From Pseudomonadota bacterium (GTDB taxonomy: Bacteria > Myxococcota > Bradymonadia > UBA4248): DNA of 9,259 bases. The position numbers and the translations under genes are program-made. Under the pieces are notes generated by a model. That model had not been told where the DNA came from, searched no databases, and saw only the letters and a list, made by a program, of their open reading frames with translations. The stretch lies in the NCBI GenBank assembly GCA_017629415.1, contig JAGBXG010000070.1, positions 1 to 9,259 of the forward strand. Direction: 5' to 3'. This document shows, one piece after another, positions 1-6,322 of this stretch (the first letter of the stretch is position 1; each line of letters starts with the position of its first letter).

Positions 1-338
1 ACGATGCAAACAAAGGGGGGCTTGGCCTCTAAATCTTCGACATATTCGTAAAAAGGCACAACACCTTCAAAATTCAAGCTTTCTAAGATGCCGGCTTCGC
101 GTTTGAACAGTTCATATTGTTTCCACGTCGTAACCGAGTGAACATTGAGCTGCTTAATGGCCACGCGTTCGCCGTCACTTTTGCGTTCTGCCAGCCACAC
201 TTGGCCTTGCGAACCTTTGCCAAGCTTTTTGAGATAAGCATATTTGGATCTTAATGGCTCAGGCATTGGTATTTCGAGGGCTTCAGCTTCAGTATTTTGT
301 ATCTTTGAACTTTGAATCTGTGTGCTTAAATCGGTCAT
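1..338 (-). CDS. Ser/Thr protein kinase, N-terminal part (runs off the left edge)
   Basis: This is the 5' end of a eukaryote-like (Hanks-type) Ser/Thr kinase; 112 complete codons are visible. The first ~32 residues look like a disordered leader. The kinase N-lobe then begins: glycine-rich loop GKGSQGQVWLA (residues 40-50), VAIK with the ATP-anchoring lysine K62, and the alpha-C helix FKREAGIL with the conserved glutamate E81. The segment around residues 93-113 (VVPFYEYVED...) fits strands beta4/beta5 leading to the hinge. The catalytic loop (HRD) and DFG lie outside the window, so activity cannot be judged. Known role: phosphorylation of Ser/Thr in signalling, often membrane-anchored through the missing C-terminal part. 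Start: ATG at 338 lies just before the kinase domain, but it has only a weak Shine-Dalgarno match (AAGA). The frame is open further upstream to an ATG at 707 through repeat sequence. I judge that extension spurious because it crosses the interspersed repeat. Confidence 0.9.
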   Translation of the reverse strand, partial: MTDLSTQIQSSKIQNTEAEALEIPMPEPLRSKYAYLKKLGKGSQGQVWLAERKSDGERVAIKQLNVHSVTTWKQYELFKREAGILESLNFEGVVPFYEYVEDLEAKPPFVCI

Positions 339-360
339 ATCAATCTTAAGTCTTTTTTTA

Positions 361-543
361 TGGGGCTCCGCCCCACACTCCGCCAAGGGGCTGACCCCCT
401 TTGGAATTTCGCAATCTGGTGGGATTGAGTGGGGGCGATTTATTTTCTTGTGCATTTTAGGTGCGAAATGGGACCCTGTATCCCATTCCGCTTTCCTGTT
501 GCACGCCACTTCGTAAGTGATTTGCGACTTTGCATACGCCGTG
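361..543 (+). repeat. Interspersed intergenic repeat, copy A
   Basis: This is the first of three recognisable copies of a degenerate element. It opens with GC hairpin motifs (GGGGC-TCC-GCCCC at 362-374; CCAAGGGG at 383-390 against CCCCTTTGG at 396-404, one bulged base). Its best-conserved part is 465-543, which aligns with 2859-2937 over the same 79-base length. Roughly 70 % is identical by eye, including GAAATGGG, CCCATTCCGCTTT, GTAAGTGAT and the terminal TTTGCATACGCCGTG. The copy lies immediately upstream of the kinase start. Homology could extend to about 665, but no second copy of that part is present here to test it. No transposase is encoded. Confidence 0.7.
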
Positions 544-675
544 ATTCCACGTCCCCAATCACGCGCCTCATTTTGCTTGCCCTGCTGCGGGAGGATGCCC
601 ATGTCGAGGATGGCCTTGCGAGCTGCGCAAACAAAGAAGCCATGGGACTTGCTACATGTGCAGGCGCAAACCAAC

Positions 676-707
676 TTGATACCATGTATGCTGCAATTTG
701 ATACCAT
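676..707. repeat. 10-bp direct repeat, 22 bp apart
   Basis: TTGATACCAT occurs at 676-685 and again at 698-707. The 22-bp spacing is about two helical turns, and some similarity continues after each copy (TGTATGCTGCA and TTACATGCAG). It lies in the divergent region between the kinase and WG-lipoprotein genes. A tandem binding site for a regulator is possible; chance is not excluded. Confidence 0.35.
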
Positions 708-774
708 TTACATGCAGAAAGGCGTAATTTTTAAAATTAATCTATTATTGTTTTGGAAAAAGACACAAAAATCT

Positions 775-787
775 TGCCAAAATGGCA
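775..787. promoter_or_regulatory. Short dyad TGCCA-AAA-TGGCA (possible operator)
   Basis: A perfect 5-bp inverted repeat with a 3-base centre lies in an AT-rich stretch. A TACAAT hexamer follows at 801-806, but no well-spaced -35 accompanies it. This is compatible with a repressor or activator site for the divergent genes. It is a weak call because so short a dyad can occur by chance. Confidence 0.25.
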
Positions 788-847
788 TATTCTTGAAATG
801 TACAATTTAGATGGAGTGCCTGGTTAAATCTAAAGGCCGCTCTGAAA

Positions 848-878
848 CATACATCAATGCCGCAAGGATTGATGTATG
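848..878. repeat. Perfect 11-bp inverted repeat
   Basis: CATACATCAAT (848-858) and ATTGATGTATG (868-878) are perfect reverse complements around the 9-base loop GCCGCAAGG. No T-run follows, so it is not a standard terminator. It sits about 140 bases before the WG-lipoprotein start and just before two further hairpins. It could be an operator or an RNA structure in the leader. Confidence 0.55.
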
Positions 879-895
879 GATTGATTTGATATGAA

Positions 896-983
896 GCCAG
901 CCTATGCCGCTGCGCGCCATACGGCTGGCCTGCACCGCTATGGCATCGCGCCCTGTTCAGGTTGCGATGCCATACGCAGTGCA
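896..983 (+). repeat. Two tandem bulged hairpins (CTATG...CATACG family)
   Basis: Hairpin 1 (896-929): GCCAGCC-TATG pairs with CATA[C]GGCTGGC, leaving C922 unpaired, plus one C/C mismatch nearer the loop. Hairpin 2 (931-983): left arm 931-949 (TGCACCGCTATGGCATCGC) pairs with right arm 964-983 (GCGATGCCATACGCAGTGCA). C975 is unpaired and there is one mismatch. In both, the unpaired base is the C next to CATA, the same irregularity as in the hairpins near 3294-3368 and 7312-7443. They lie 33-120 bases upstream of the WG-lipoprotein start codon, so they are either in its leader RNA or just upstream of its promoter. Confidence 0.65.
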
Positions 984-990
984 ATATTTT
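962..990 (+). promoter_or_regulatory. Candidate sigma-70-type promoter for the WG lipoprotein gene
   Basis: TTGCGA (962-967) and TATTTT (985-990) are separated by 17 bases, and each matches 4 of 6 consensus positions. The start of transcription would fall near 997, giving a ~20-base leader before the ATG at 1017. The -35 overlaps the right arm of the preceding hairpin. The call is weak. Confidence 0.25.
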
Positions 991-1004
991 ACTTATCATT
1001 GTCC

Positions 1005-1011
1005 AAAAGGA
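1005..1011 (+). promoter_or_regulatory. Ribosome binding site AAAAGGA
   Basis: AAAAGGA ends 5 bases before the ATG at 1017. It fixes that codon as the start, in preference to the in-frame ATG at 891, whose extra 42 codons would be translated through the two hairpins and would bury the lipoprotein signal. Confidence 0.75.
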
Positions 1012-1016
1012 TATCT

Positions 1017-2549
1017 ATGAAAAAACATATCTTAACAGCTTTTTTGATGGCAGCGACATTGACCGGATGCGGCGCCAACCTCATCAGAACCATTGATGAC
1101 ACAGAGTTTGGAACCTGGAAATATTACGAAGATGAGGTGGATTCTTATACAGATATCAATCTTGTCTATGTTGCCCGTAATGGTCAAACATTGGAAAATT
1201 TTTTTGCCACAACCGGATTTTATCATGGGGTTGCCATTGCGACTAAATGTTCTACCATTAAAAATGATAAAACATGCGCTGCCTGGCAATATTATTTAAT
1301 CAGTCCCAATGCAGAAATTATTGCCGATTTATCAGCTTATGAATTGCCAACTTTGGGAGTTTGTCTTCCCCATCCTAAAAACAGTGGCGATAAACCTTAT
1401 CCTTCACTACTTTACTTAGCAGATCGCGGTGAGCCTCAACCCTTTGACTTTCCACTAGCTTCGAATTTTTTAAATCTTCATTATTCCAGTAAACCTAAAC
1501 ATGAAACATGCGCGCAATCTACATTAAGCGACAACCATTTGGCTTTCTATAAAGACCGCATCCTTGTCTATGATCGCAAAGCCGACCGTTATGGATTTAT
1601 TGATTTCAACGGCAAACTTGTGATTCCGGCGATATATAAAGCAGCATCTTCCTTCTATCCAGATGGATATGCCTATGTTATCAACGAAGATAACGTTCCT
1701 GGAAAAGTGACTGCAGACGGTACCTTTATACCATTTACTTATCCATGCATCACTAATGTTTCAGATGACCTGCGTGTAGTAAGTAACGAAGGTAGGATTT
1801 ATCAATACTCAACGAATACACCTTTCAATCACAAACTTGCTTATTATACCCATGAATTGACATCCAGTTCGAAACAGAATTGTTCCGGTTCTAAAGTTGG
1901 GGTTGCTGATAAAGACTATCATATCATTGTACCGGTTCAATATGATCAAGTGACAGTGAGTAAGGATACACCTTTTATTATTGCCAGTAACAACAATGCG
2001 AAAGCTCCTGATCTTTATCGCAAAGATGGCACAGCCTTGTTCAAAGGCACCGACTACGTTTCGATTATTCCCGGCAAAGAATTTGTCACCAGAAAACATC
2101 AGAATGGAAAATGGTCCGTCAGTAATGAAATGGGCACCTTTGACACAACTCCGATTTATGATACCATTAGATACTTCTATCAAACTAAAGATATCGGAAC
2201 ATATATGATTTCTAATTATATTATCGTCAGACAAGGGAATAAAGCGGGCATTATCGATAACGCTGTGCGTCTTGTCGTCCCCATCAAGTTTGATGATATC
2301 AGCTTTGAATCCGAAGATTTGCTGATTACAGAATTGAATAATAAATATGGTGTATTTTATAAAGGGGTTGAACTCTATGAACCCATTTATACACAGATTG
2401 GCGAATTTATCGATGGTAAAGCAATCGCGAAAATAGGTGAGAAAGAACACTATCTTTTCTTAGATAAAGAAAAAGAGATTGAGTTCTACAAATCCATGCA
2501 TGTGCCACCCCCTCGTTTTGATCACAAAGGACCTAAACCTGAAAAATAG
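1017..2549 (+). CDS. WG-repeat lipoprotein
   Basis: A 510-residue secreted lipoprotein. MKKHILTAFLMAATLTGC is a type II signal peptide with lipobox L15-T16-G17-C18. Residue +2 is Gly, so sorting to the outer membrane is expected. The C-terminal two thirds contain WG-type repeats (aromatic/GxID-x-GK-x-VIP-x-YD-x(n)-F-x-G-x-A). The clearest is RYGFIDFNGKLVIPAIY from residue 191; more degenerate copies start near 291 (GSKVGVADKD...IIVPVQYD), 363 (NGKWSVSNEMG), 408 (NKAGIIDNAVRLVVPIKFD) and 441 (NNKYGVFYKGVELYEPIY). WG repeats are thought to form beta-propeller-like or solenoid surfaces; no enzymatic residues are apparent. The N-terminal ~170 residues are unrecognised and cysteine-containing. The start at 1017 is supported by a good ribosome binding site. 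The gene is visibly more AT-rich than uvrA downstream. The partner or ligand is unknown, and a surface binding role is an inference. Confidence 0.85.
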   Translation: MKKHILTAFLMAATLTGCGANLIRTIDDTEFGTWKYYEDEVDSYTDINLVYVARNGQTLENFFATTGFYHGVAIATKCSTIKNDKTCAAWQYYLISPNAEIIADLSAYELPTLGVCLPHPKNSGDKPYPSLLYLADRGEPQPFDFPLASNFLNLHYSSKPKHETCAQSTLSDNHLAFYKDRILVYDRKADRYGFIDFNGKLVIPAIYKAASSFYPDGYAYVINEDNVPGKVTADGTFIPFTYPCITNVSDDLRVVSNEGRIYQYSTNTPFNHKLAYYTHELTSSSKQNCSGSKVGVADKDYHIIVPVQYDQVTVSKDTPFIIASNNNAKAPDLYRKDGTALFKGTDYVSIIPGKEFVTRKHQNGKWSVSNEMGTFDTTPIYDTIRYFYQTKDIGTYMISNYIIVRQGNKAGIIDNAVRLVVPIKFDDISFESEDLLITELNNKYGVFYKGVELYEPIYTQIGEFIDGKAIAKIGEKEHYLFLDKEKEIEFYKSMHVPPPRFDHKGPKPEK

Positions 2550-2601
2550 GCTGCAAACATCTTAACTTCTGCAAATTTCTTCTGTCATGATGAGAGAAAG
2601 C

Positions 2602-2752
2602 ATGGAAAACAATAAAAAACAGTATTTTTAACCGGTGCCACCGGCACTATGGGGAAAAGCCGGTCTTCTCGAACTTATCAAACGCTTGGATCGCTTCAAT
2701 GTCGTCGTTTTGGCACGCCTCAGCCAAGTCAATCGCGAACAATTGGCCCCAT
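2602..2752 (+). pseudogene. 5' remnant of an NAD(P)-binding epimerase/SDR gene, frameshifted and truncated
   Basis: ATG at 2602 starts MENNKKQYF and then hits TAA at 2629. Restoring one T in the T-run at 2625-2629 gives LTGATGTMGK, the GxxGxxG dinucleotide-binding turn of extended short-chain dehydrogenases (NAD-dependent epimerase family). A second, compensating shift in GGGGAAAA (2651-2658) restores the original frame and gives KAGLLELIKRLDRFNVVVLA, then RLSQVNREQLAP. This is the expected alpha helix and second beta strand of the Rossmann fold. The family is normally about 300 residues or longer; similarity stops after about 50, exactly where repeat copy B starts (CCAAGGGG at 2753). I see no continuation downstream. 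Two frameshifts plus loss of the 3' end make it non-functional. Sequencing error could explain the shifts but not the truncation. Confidence 0.65.
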
Positions 2753-2937
2753 CCAAGGGGCTGAGTTCTTGGAACCCGTCAAGGGGTATTGCCCCTTGGG
2801 ACCCATTTGGGAAAAGCGTTTTTCGTGTTTGCAAAACACTTTGTACACGGGGTTGGGTGAAATGGGGCTCCTACCCCATTCCGCTTTTCCCATCACATAC
2901 CTATTTGTAAGTGATGGGTGATTTTGCGTATGCCGTG
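2753..2937 (+). repeat. Interspersed intergenic repeat, copy B
   Basis: It begins with CCAAGGGGCTGA, as copy A does at 383. It contains the hairpin CAAGGGG (2780-2786) / CCCCTTG (2792-2798) and ends with the conserved 79-base block 2859-2937 (GAAATGGG, CCCATTCCGCTTT, GTAAGTGAT, TTTGCGTATGCCGTG). Its left edge coincides with the point where the epimerase/SDR remnant ends. No intact gene lies inside it. Confidence 0.7.
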
Positions 2938-2955
2938 GGGAGGGATTGGACTTTA

Positions 2956-2978
2956 CTAAAGGTGCTGCGCACCTTTAG
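2956..2978. repeat. Perfect 10-bp hairpin
   Basis: CTAAAGGTGC (2956-2965) and GCACCTTTAG (2969-2978) pair perfectly around the 3-base loop TGC. No immediate T-run follows; a run of seven T appears only at ~2998-3004. It could terminate transcription weakly or be another part of the repeat landscape. It lies 19 bases beyond copy B. Confidence 0.5.
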
Positions 2979-3180
2979 AGCCTTGCAATTTTGAGCATTT
3001 TTTTAGATTAGACAAGTATTGATGATTCAGGGATGTTCGAACAATTGCTCCATAACCCTTAATGCCTTTTTCCAAAGGAGCAAAAGGAGCAATTTTGTGC
3101 AATCATTTAGACTTTTTCTCAATTCAATATTTTCAGTACACGTTAAAGTTACAAAACCTTTAGTCCTCATCATGTTTTTT
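2979..3180. other. Non-coding stretch with small dyads
   Basis: No convincing gene. Visible structure: the palindrome TGTTCGAACA (3034-3043); AATTGCTCC (3043-3051) with its inverted copy GGAGCAATT (3086-3094); and a direct repeat of GGAGCAA at 3077 and 3086. These might be regulatory or remnants of mobile DNA; nothing assigns a function. Confidence 0.3.
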
Positions 3181-3222
3181 AAGGGAAAGAGTCCCTTGGC
3201 AGGGGGTGGGTTGGAGCCCAAC
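3181..3222. repeat. Small GC hairpins of the AAGGG...CCCTT type
   Basis: AAGGGA (3181-3186) pairs with TCCCTT (3192-3197). GTTGG (3210-3214) then pairs with CCAAC (3218-3222). The CCCTTGG text resembles the CAAGGGG...CCCCTTGG hairpins of repeat copies A and B, so this may be a degenerate fragment of the same family. Confidence 0.4.
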
Positions 3223-3257
3223 AAGAACTTTGCAATGCTGTCAATGATGGGTACGGC

Positions 3258-3284
3258 TTGCAACGTGGGGGATTGGTATATAAA
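3258..3284 (+). promoter_or_regulatory. Weak candidate promoter upstream of uvrA
   Basis: TTGCAA (3258-3263) and TATAAA (3279-3284) are 15 bases apart, which is shorter than ideal. If used, transcription would start near 3291, placing both bulged hairpins at 3294-3368 in a ~200-base uvrA leader. No convincing LexA-type operator is visible. Confidence 0.2.
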
Positions 3285-3293
3285 AAGGGCGGA

Positions 3294-3368
3294 GCGTATG
3301 GCGCGTGAGCGGCATAGCGAAGCCTTGGTCCGGCGTATGCGTTGCGCGAAGCGGAATGCATAGCCGGA
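3294..3368 (-). repeat. Two bulged hairpins of the CTATG...CATACG family, upstream of uvrA
   Basis: First hairpin (3294-3318): GC[G]TATG pairs with CATAGC and, past one G/G mismatch, CGC pairs with GCG. Its reverse complement reads CTATGCCGCT...CGCGCCATACG, nearly the same as the hairpin at 901-923. Second (3329-3368): left arm TCCGGC[G]TATGCGTTGCGC (3329-3347), loop GAA, right arm 3351-3368. All positions pair except bulged G3335, one G/G mismatch and a G-T wobble. The unpaired base again sits beside TATG. They end 121 bases before the uvrA start. Confidence 0.65.
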
Positions 3369-3489
3369 CGGTAAAAAATAGGCTAGTTGTGAGTTGGAAG
3401 CTTGAAGTTTGGGAGTTGGGGGATGAGTGGGGCTCTCAAAGTTGTGTGTATGGTTCCATTGCAGTTGAAATATTGGGAAAGCGTCGGAT

Positions 3490-6309
3490 ATGGCCAAAAG
3501 TTTGAAAGAGTTTGAAAAAATTCATGTTGAGAATGCGACGGAGAACAATCTGGCGCATGTGACGGTGGATTTTCCGAAGGCGGCGTTTACGGTGGTGACG
3601 GGGCTGAGCGGTTCGGGGAAGAGTACGCTGGCATTTGATACGCTGTATATGGAATCGCGGCGTCGGTATTTGGATACGCTTTCGATGTATGCGCGTCAGT
3701 TTGTGGGGGCGATTCGGCGGCCTACAGTGGAGCGGATTACGGGAATTACGCCGGCGATTGCAGTGGTTCAGGGCACATCGGGCAATAATCCGCGTTCGAC
3801 GGTGGGGACGGTGACGGAGATTTATGACTTTATTCGTCTGCTGTGGGGGCGCGCAGGTGTGCAGATGTGTCCGAAATGTCGGATTGAAGTGGCAGCGACG
3901 ACGGCAGACGCCATCATTTCACGGCTGATGACGTGGCCGGAAAGGACGCGCGTTATTTTGTATGCGCCGATTGTGCAGCAGCGCAAAGGTATGCATGAAG
4001 ATGTGCTTAAAAAGCTGCGGAAGGCCGGATTTTCACATGTGAGGATTGACGGCACGATGCAGGATTTGGCCGAAGTGGGTCAGCTGAATAAAAATATCCG
4101 GCATACGATTGAGTTGGTGGTGGATCGCGTCATTATTAAGCCTGAAGCGGCCGGGCGCATTGCAGAAAGTGTGATGACCGCGCTGCGATATGGGGACGGT
4201 CAATGTTTGGTTGAGCGCTTGTTTGCGGATGCGCCGTCGCAGATGATGATTTTTAGTGAACGTGCGACATGTCCGCGCTGCGGTCTGTCTTTTCCCGAGT
4301 TGTCGCCGGATATGCTGGCATTTAACAAGCCTGCGGGTGCTTGCACGCATTGTCATGGGACTGGGAGTGAAATTGTGATGCGTCCCGAATGGCTCATTGG
4401 GGATCCTGGACTGCCGTTGATGGTGTCGGGGGATAAGCCGATGGGATTTTTGCCGCTTGTGAATGTCGAAGATGACGAGGTGAAGGCAAAACTGGAAACT
4501 TTGGTGAAAGCGGCGCTCAAAGCGTGCCATTTGAAAGCTTCAGATACGTGGGAGGGGCTGACGCTGACTGAACGCGATGCTTTTATGGCATATATTGGCG
4601 ATAAAATGTGCGAGATTCTGGAGGATTCGGAATGGCCGGCACTTGCTGAGCATCTGATGTCGTTTTGTGACAGTGTGCCGTGTCATGAATGCGGCGGTTC
4701 GCGTTTAAATCTGCATGCCCGGAATGTTTTTTTTGCCGGTATGAGCATTGCGGATATTCAGATGCTGACGGTGGCGGAAGCCACAGATTTTTTTGAACGC
4801 GTGACGACGGGTGATCTCGAGCCTGTAGCTGCGCGTATTGTTGAAGATTTGATGCCGGCGCTTTTGGAACGTTTGCGTTTTATTGAACGCGTGGGACTGG
4901 GGTATTTGCAGCTTTCGCGAGGTGCGACGACGCTTTCGGGGGGCGAAAGTCAGCGTGTGCGTTTGGCAGGCTTGCTGGGCAATGGACTGACGGCGGTGAC
5001 ATATGTGCTGGATGAGCCGTCGATTGGGCTGCACGCGCGAGATCAGGCGCGTTTGATTGAGGTTTTGCAAGAATTGCGAGATCGCGGGAATACGGTTGTC
5101 GTCGTTGAGCATGATGATGCGACGATGCGCGCTTGTGATTATCTGATTGATATTGGTCCTAAAGCAGGCCGCCATGGTGGTCATGTCGTTTATGCCGGTC
5201 CGCTGGACGATATTGCACAGGCGTCGCAGTCTTTGACAATTGATTATTTGCTGGGTCGCCGTCAGATTGATGCGCCTGCCGTGCGCCGGAAGCCTGAACA
5301 GGGCTGGATTCATATCCGCAATGCGTGGCAGAATAATTTGAAACATATCGATGTTTCGATTCCTCTGGGATGCATTGTTTGTGTGACCGGCGTGAGTGGT
5401 TCGGGTAAATCGACGCTTATCAATGACTTGCTATTACCTAATTTGCGCAATCATATCGCGCGCCGTCCGATACGTCGGCAATATTGCGATGATATTGAAG
5501 GTTTGGAACAGGTGGATCGCGTTTTGGAGGTGGATCAGCGGCCGATTGGACGTACGCCGCGTTCCAATCCGGCGACATATACGAAAGTTTTTGATCTGAT
5601 TCGGGCGTTATTTGCCGCCATTCCGGAGGCTCGGATGTATGGCTACAGTGCCTCACGCTTTAGTTTTAATGTGTCTGGGGCTAAGCAAGGCGGTCGTTGT
5701 GAGACGTGTTCCGGTGCCGGTGTGCGCACCATTGAAATGAAATTTTTGTCGAATACCTATGTGCCTTGTGAGGATTGTGCCGGTCGCAGGTTTAATGAAG
5801 CAACATTGCGCGTGCGTTATTTGGGACGCAGCATTGCCGATGTGCTTGATATGTCGTTTGAGGAGGCTTTAAAGCTCTTTGAAGGTCATACGAAGATAGA
5901 AAAGATTTTGCGAGCCGTTTGTGATGTGGGGTTGGGGTACATCAAGCTGGGTCAGCCGAGTCCGACGCTTTCCGGTGGCGAGGCTCAGCGGATGAAGCTG
6001 GCAAAAGAGATTGCAAAGACGTCGAGGACGCGGACGGTTTTTATTTTTGACGAGCCGTCGACAGGGCTTCATACTGAGGATGTGCGGCAGCTCATTGCCG
6101 TGCTCAATCGTTTGGCCGATATGGGACATACGGTTATTGTGATTGAACACAATCTGGATATGATAAAAACGGCGGATTATCTCATCGATATTGGTCCGGA
6201 GCCTGGTATATCCGGCGGTGAGATTGTCGGTGTGGGTACGCCCGAAGAAATTGCAGAAATTCCGGGGTCGCATACGGGACGATTTTTGAAAACATTGTTG
6301 AAATCATAG
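3490..6309 (+). CDS. uvrA: UvrABC excinuclease subunit A (UvrA)
   Basis: The 939-residue protein has the usual UvrA length and order. It is a dimeric ATPase that loads UvrB on damaged DNA in nucleotide excision repair (cytoplasm/nucleoid). ATPase I: Walker A GLSGSGKST (38-46), signature LSGGESQ (482-488), Walker B DE 508-509 in VLDEPSIGLH. ATPase II: GVSGSGKST (634-642), LSGGEAQ (827-833), DE 854-855. Zinc cysteines: C261/C264 with C285/C288; C398/C401; C737/C740 with C760/C763. A further CPKC is at 127-130, just before the UvrB-binding domain (about 131-245, YAPIVQQRKG...HTIELVVDRV). NPRSTVGTVTEI and RTPRSNPATYTKVF are the expected family motifs. Oddities: residues 728-737 read VSGAKQGGRC, about 4 residues longer than the usual V-(R/K)-GGRC at zinc module 3; and VVQGTSGNNPRS replaces the usual xxQKTTSxNPRS. 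A divergent or second UvrA paralogue is possible. The start ATG is placed just before the conserved domain, with only a weak upstream GGGAAAG. A lipoprotein gene follows after 13 bases. Confidence 0.96.
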   Translation: MAKSLKEFEKIHVENATENNLAHVTVDFPKAAFTVVTGLSGSGKSTLAFDTLYMESRRRYLDTLSMYARQFVGAIRRPTVERITGITPAIAVVQGTSGNNPRSTVGTVTEIYDFIRLLWGRAGVQMCPKCRIEVAATTADAIISRLMTWPERTRVILYAPIVQQRKGMHEDVLKKLRKAGFSHVRIDGTMQDLAEVGQLNKNIRHTIELVVDRVIIKPEAAGRIAESVMTALRYGDGQCLVERLFADAPSQMMIFSERATCPRCGLSFPELSPDMLAFNKPAGACTHCHGTGSEIVMRPEWLIGDPGLPLMVSGDKPMGFLPLVNVEDDEVKAKLETLVKAALKACHLKASDTWEGLTLTERDAFMAYIGDKMCEILEDSEWPALAEHLMSFCDSVPCHECGGSRLNLHARNVFFAGMSIADIQMLTVAEATDFFERVTTGDLEPVAARIVEDLMPALLERLRFIERVGLGYLQLSRGATTLSGGESQRVRLAGLLGNGLTAVTYVLDEPSIGLHARDQARLIEVLQELRDRGNTVVVVEHDDATMRACDYLIDIGPKAGRHGGHVVYAGPLDDIAQASQSLTIDYLLGRRQIDAPAVRRKPEQGWIHIRNAWQNNLKHIDVSIPLGCIVCVTGVSGSGKSTLINDLLLPNLRNHIARRPIRRQYCDDIEGLEQVDRVLEVDQRPIGRTPRSNPATYTKVFDLIRALFAAIPEARMYGYSASRFSFNVSGAKQGGRCETCSGAGVRTIEMKFLSNTYVPCEDCAGRRFNEATLRVRYLGRSIADVLDMSFEEALKLFEGHTKIEKILRAVCDVGLGYIKLGQPSPTLSGGEAQRMKLAKEIAKTSRTRTVFIFDEPSTGLHTEDVRQLIAVLNRLADMGHTVIVIEHNLDMIKTADYLIDIGPEPGISGGEIVGVGTPEEIAEIPGSHTGRFLKTLLKS

Positions 6310-6312
6310 ATT

Positions 6313-6318
6313 GGAGAG
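6313..6318 (+). promoter_or_regulatory. Ribosome binding site GGAGAG
   Basis: GGAGAG lies 4 bases before the ATG at 6323 (7 before the ATG at 6326). It makes those codons the start, rather than the in-frame TTG at 6311, which overlaps the site itself. Confidence 0.75.
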
Positions 6319-6322
6319 AACA

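Noticed and set aside
891..1016. Upstream ATG (891) as start of the WG lipoprotein
   Set aside because: No ribosome binding site is present, translation would cross two strong hairpins, and the signal peptide would be internal. ATG 1017 has AAAAGGA at the right distance.
1809..2450. Long minus-strand frame inside the WG lipoprotein gene (213 codons)
   Set aside because: It is a mirror frame of a recognised gene, with no domain and no ribosome binding site.
3034..3043. TGTTCGAACA palindrome as an SOS/LexA box for uvrA
   Set aside because: The half-sites are in the wrong order for GAAC-N4-GTTC, it is not CTGT-N8-ACAG, and it lies about 450 bases upstream of the gene.
3019..3363. Small + strand frame upstream of uvrA (114 codons)
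   Set aside because: It runs through dyads and bulged hairpins, has no recognisable domain and no ribosome binding site.
4705..5346. Long minus-strand frame inside uvrA (213 codons)
   Set aside because: It is a mirror frame of uvrA. The translation is rich in His/Arg/Thr/Asn with no domain, while the + strand carries unmistakable UvrA motifs.
6311..6322. TTG start for the lipoprotein after uvrA
   Set aside because: The codon overlaps the ribosome binding site GGAGAG, which serves the ATG pair at 6323/6326 and yields a clean lipoprotein signal.
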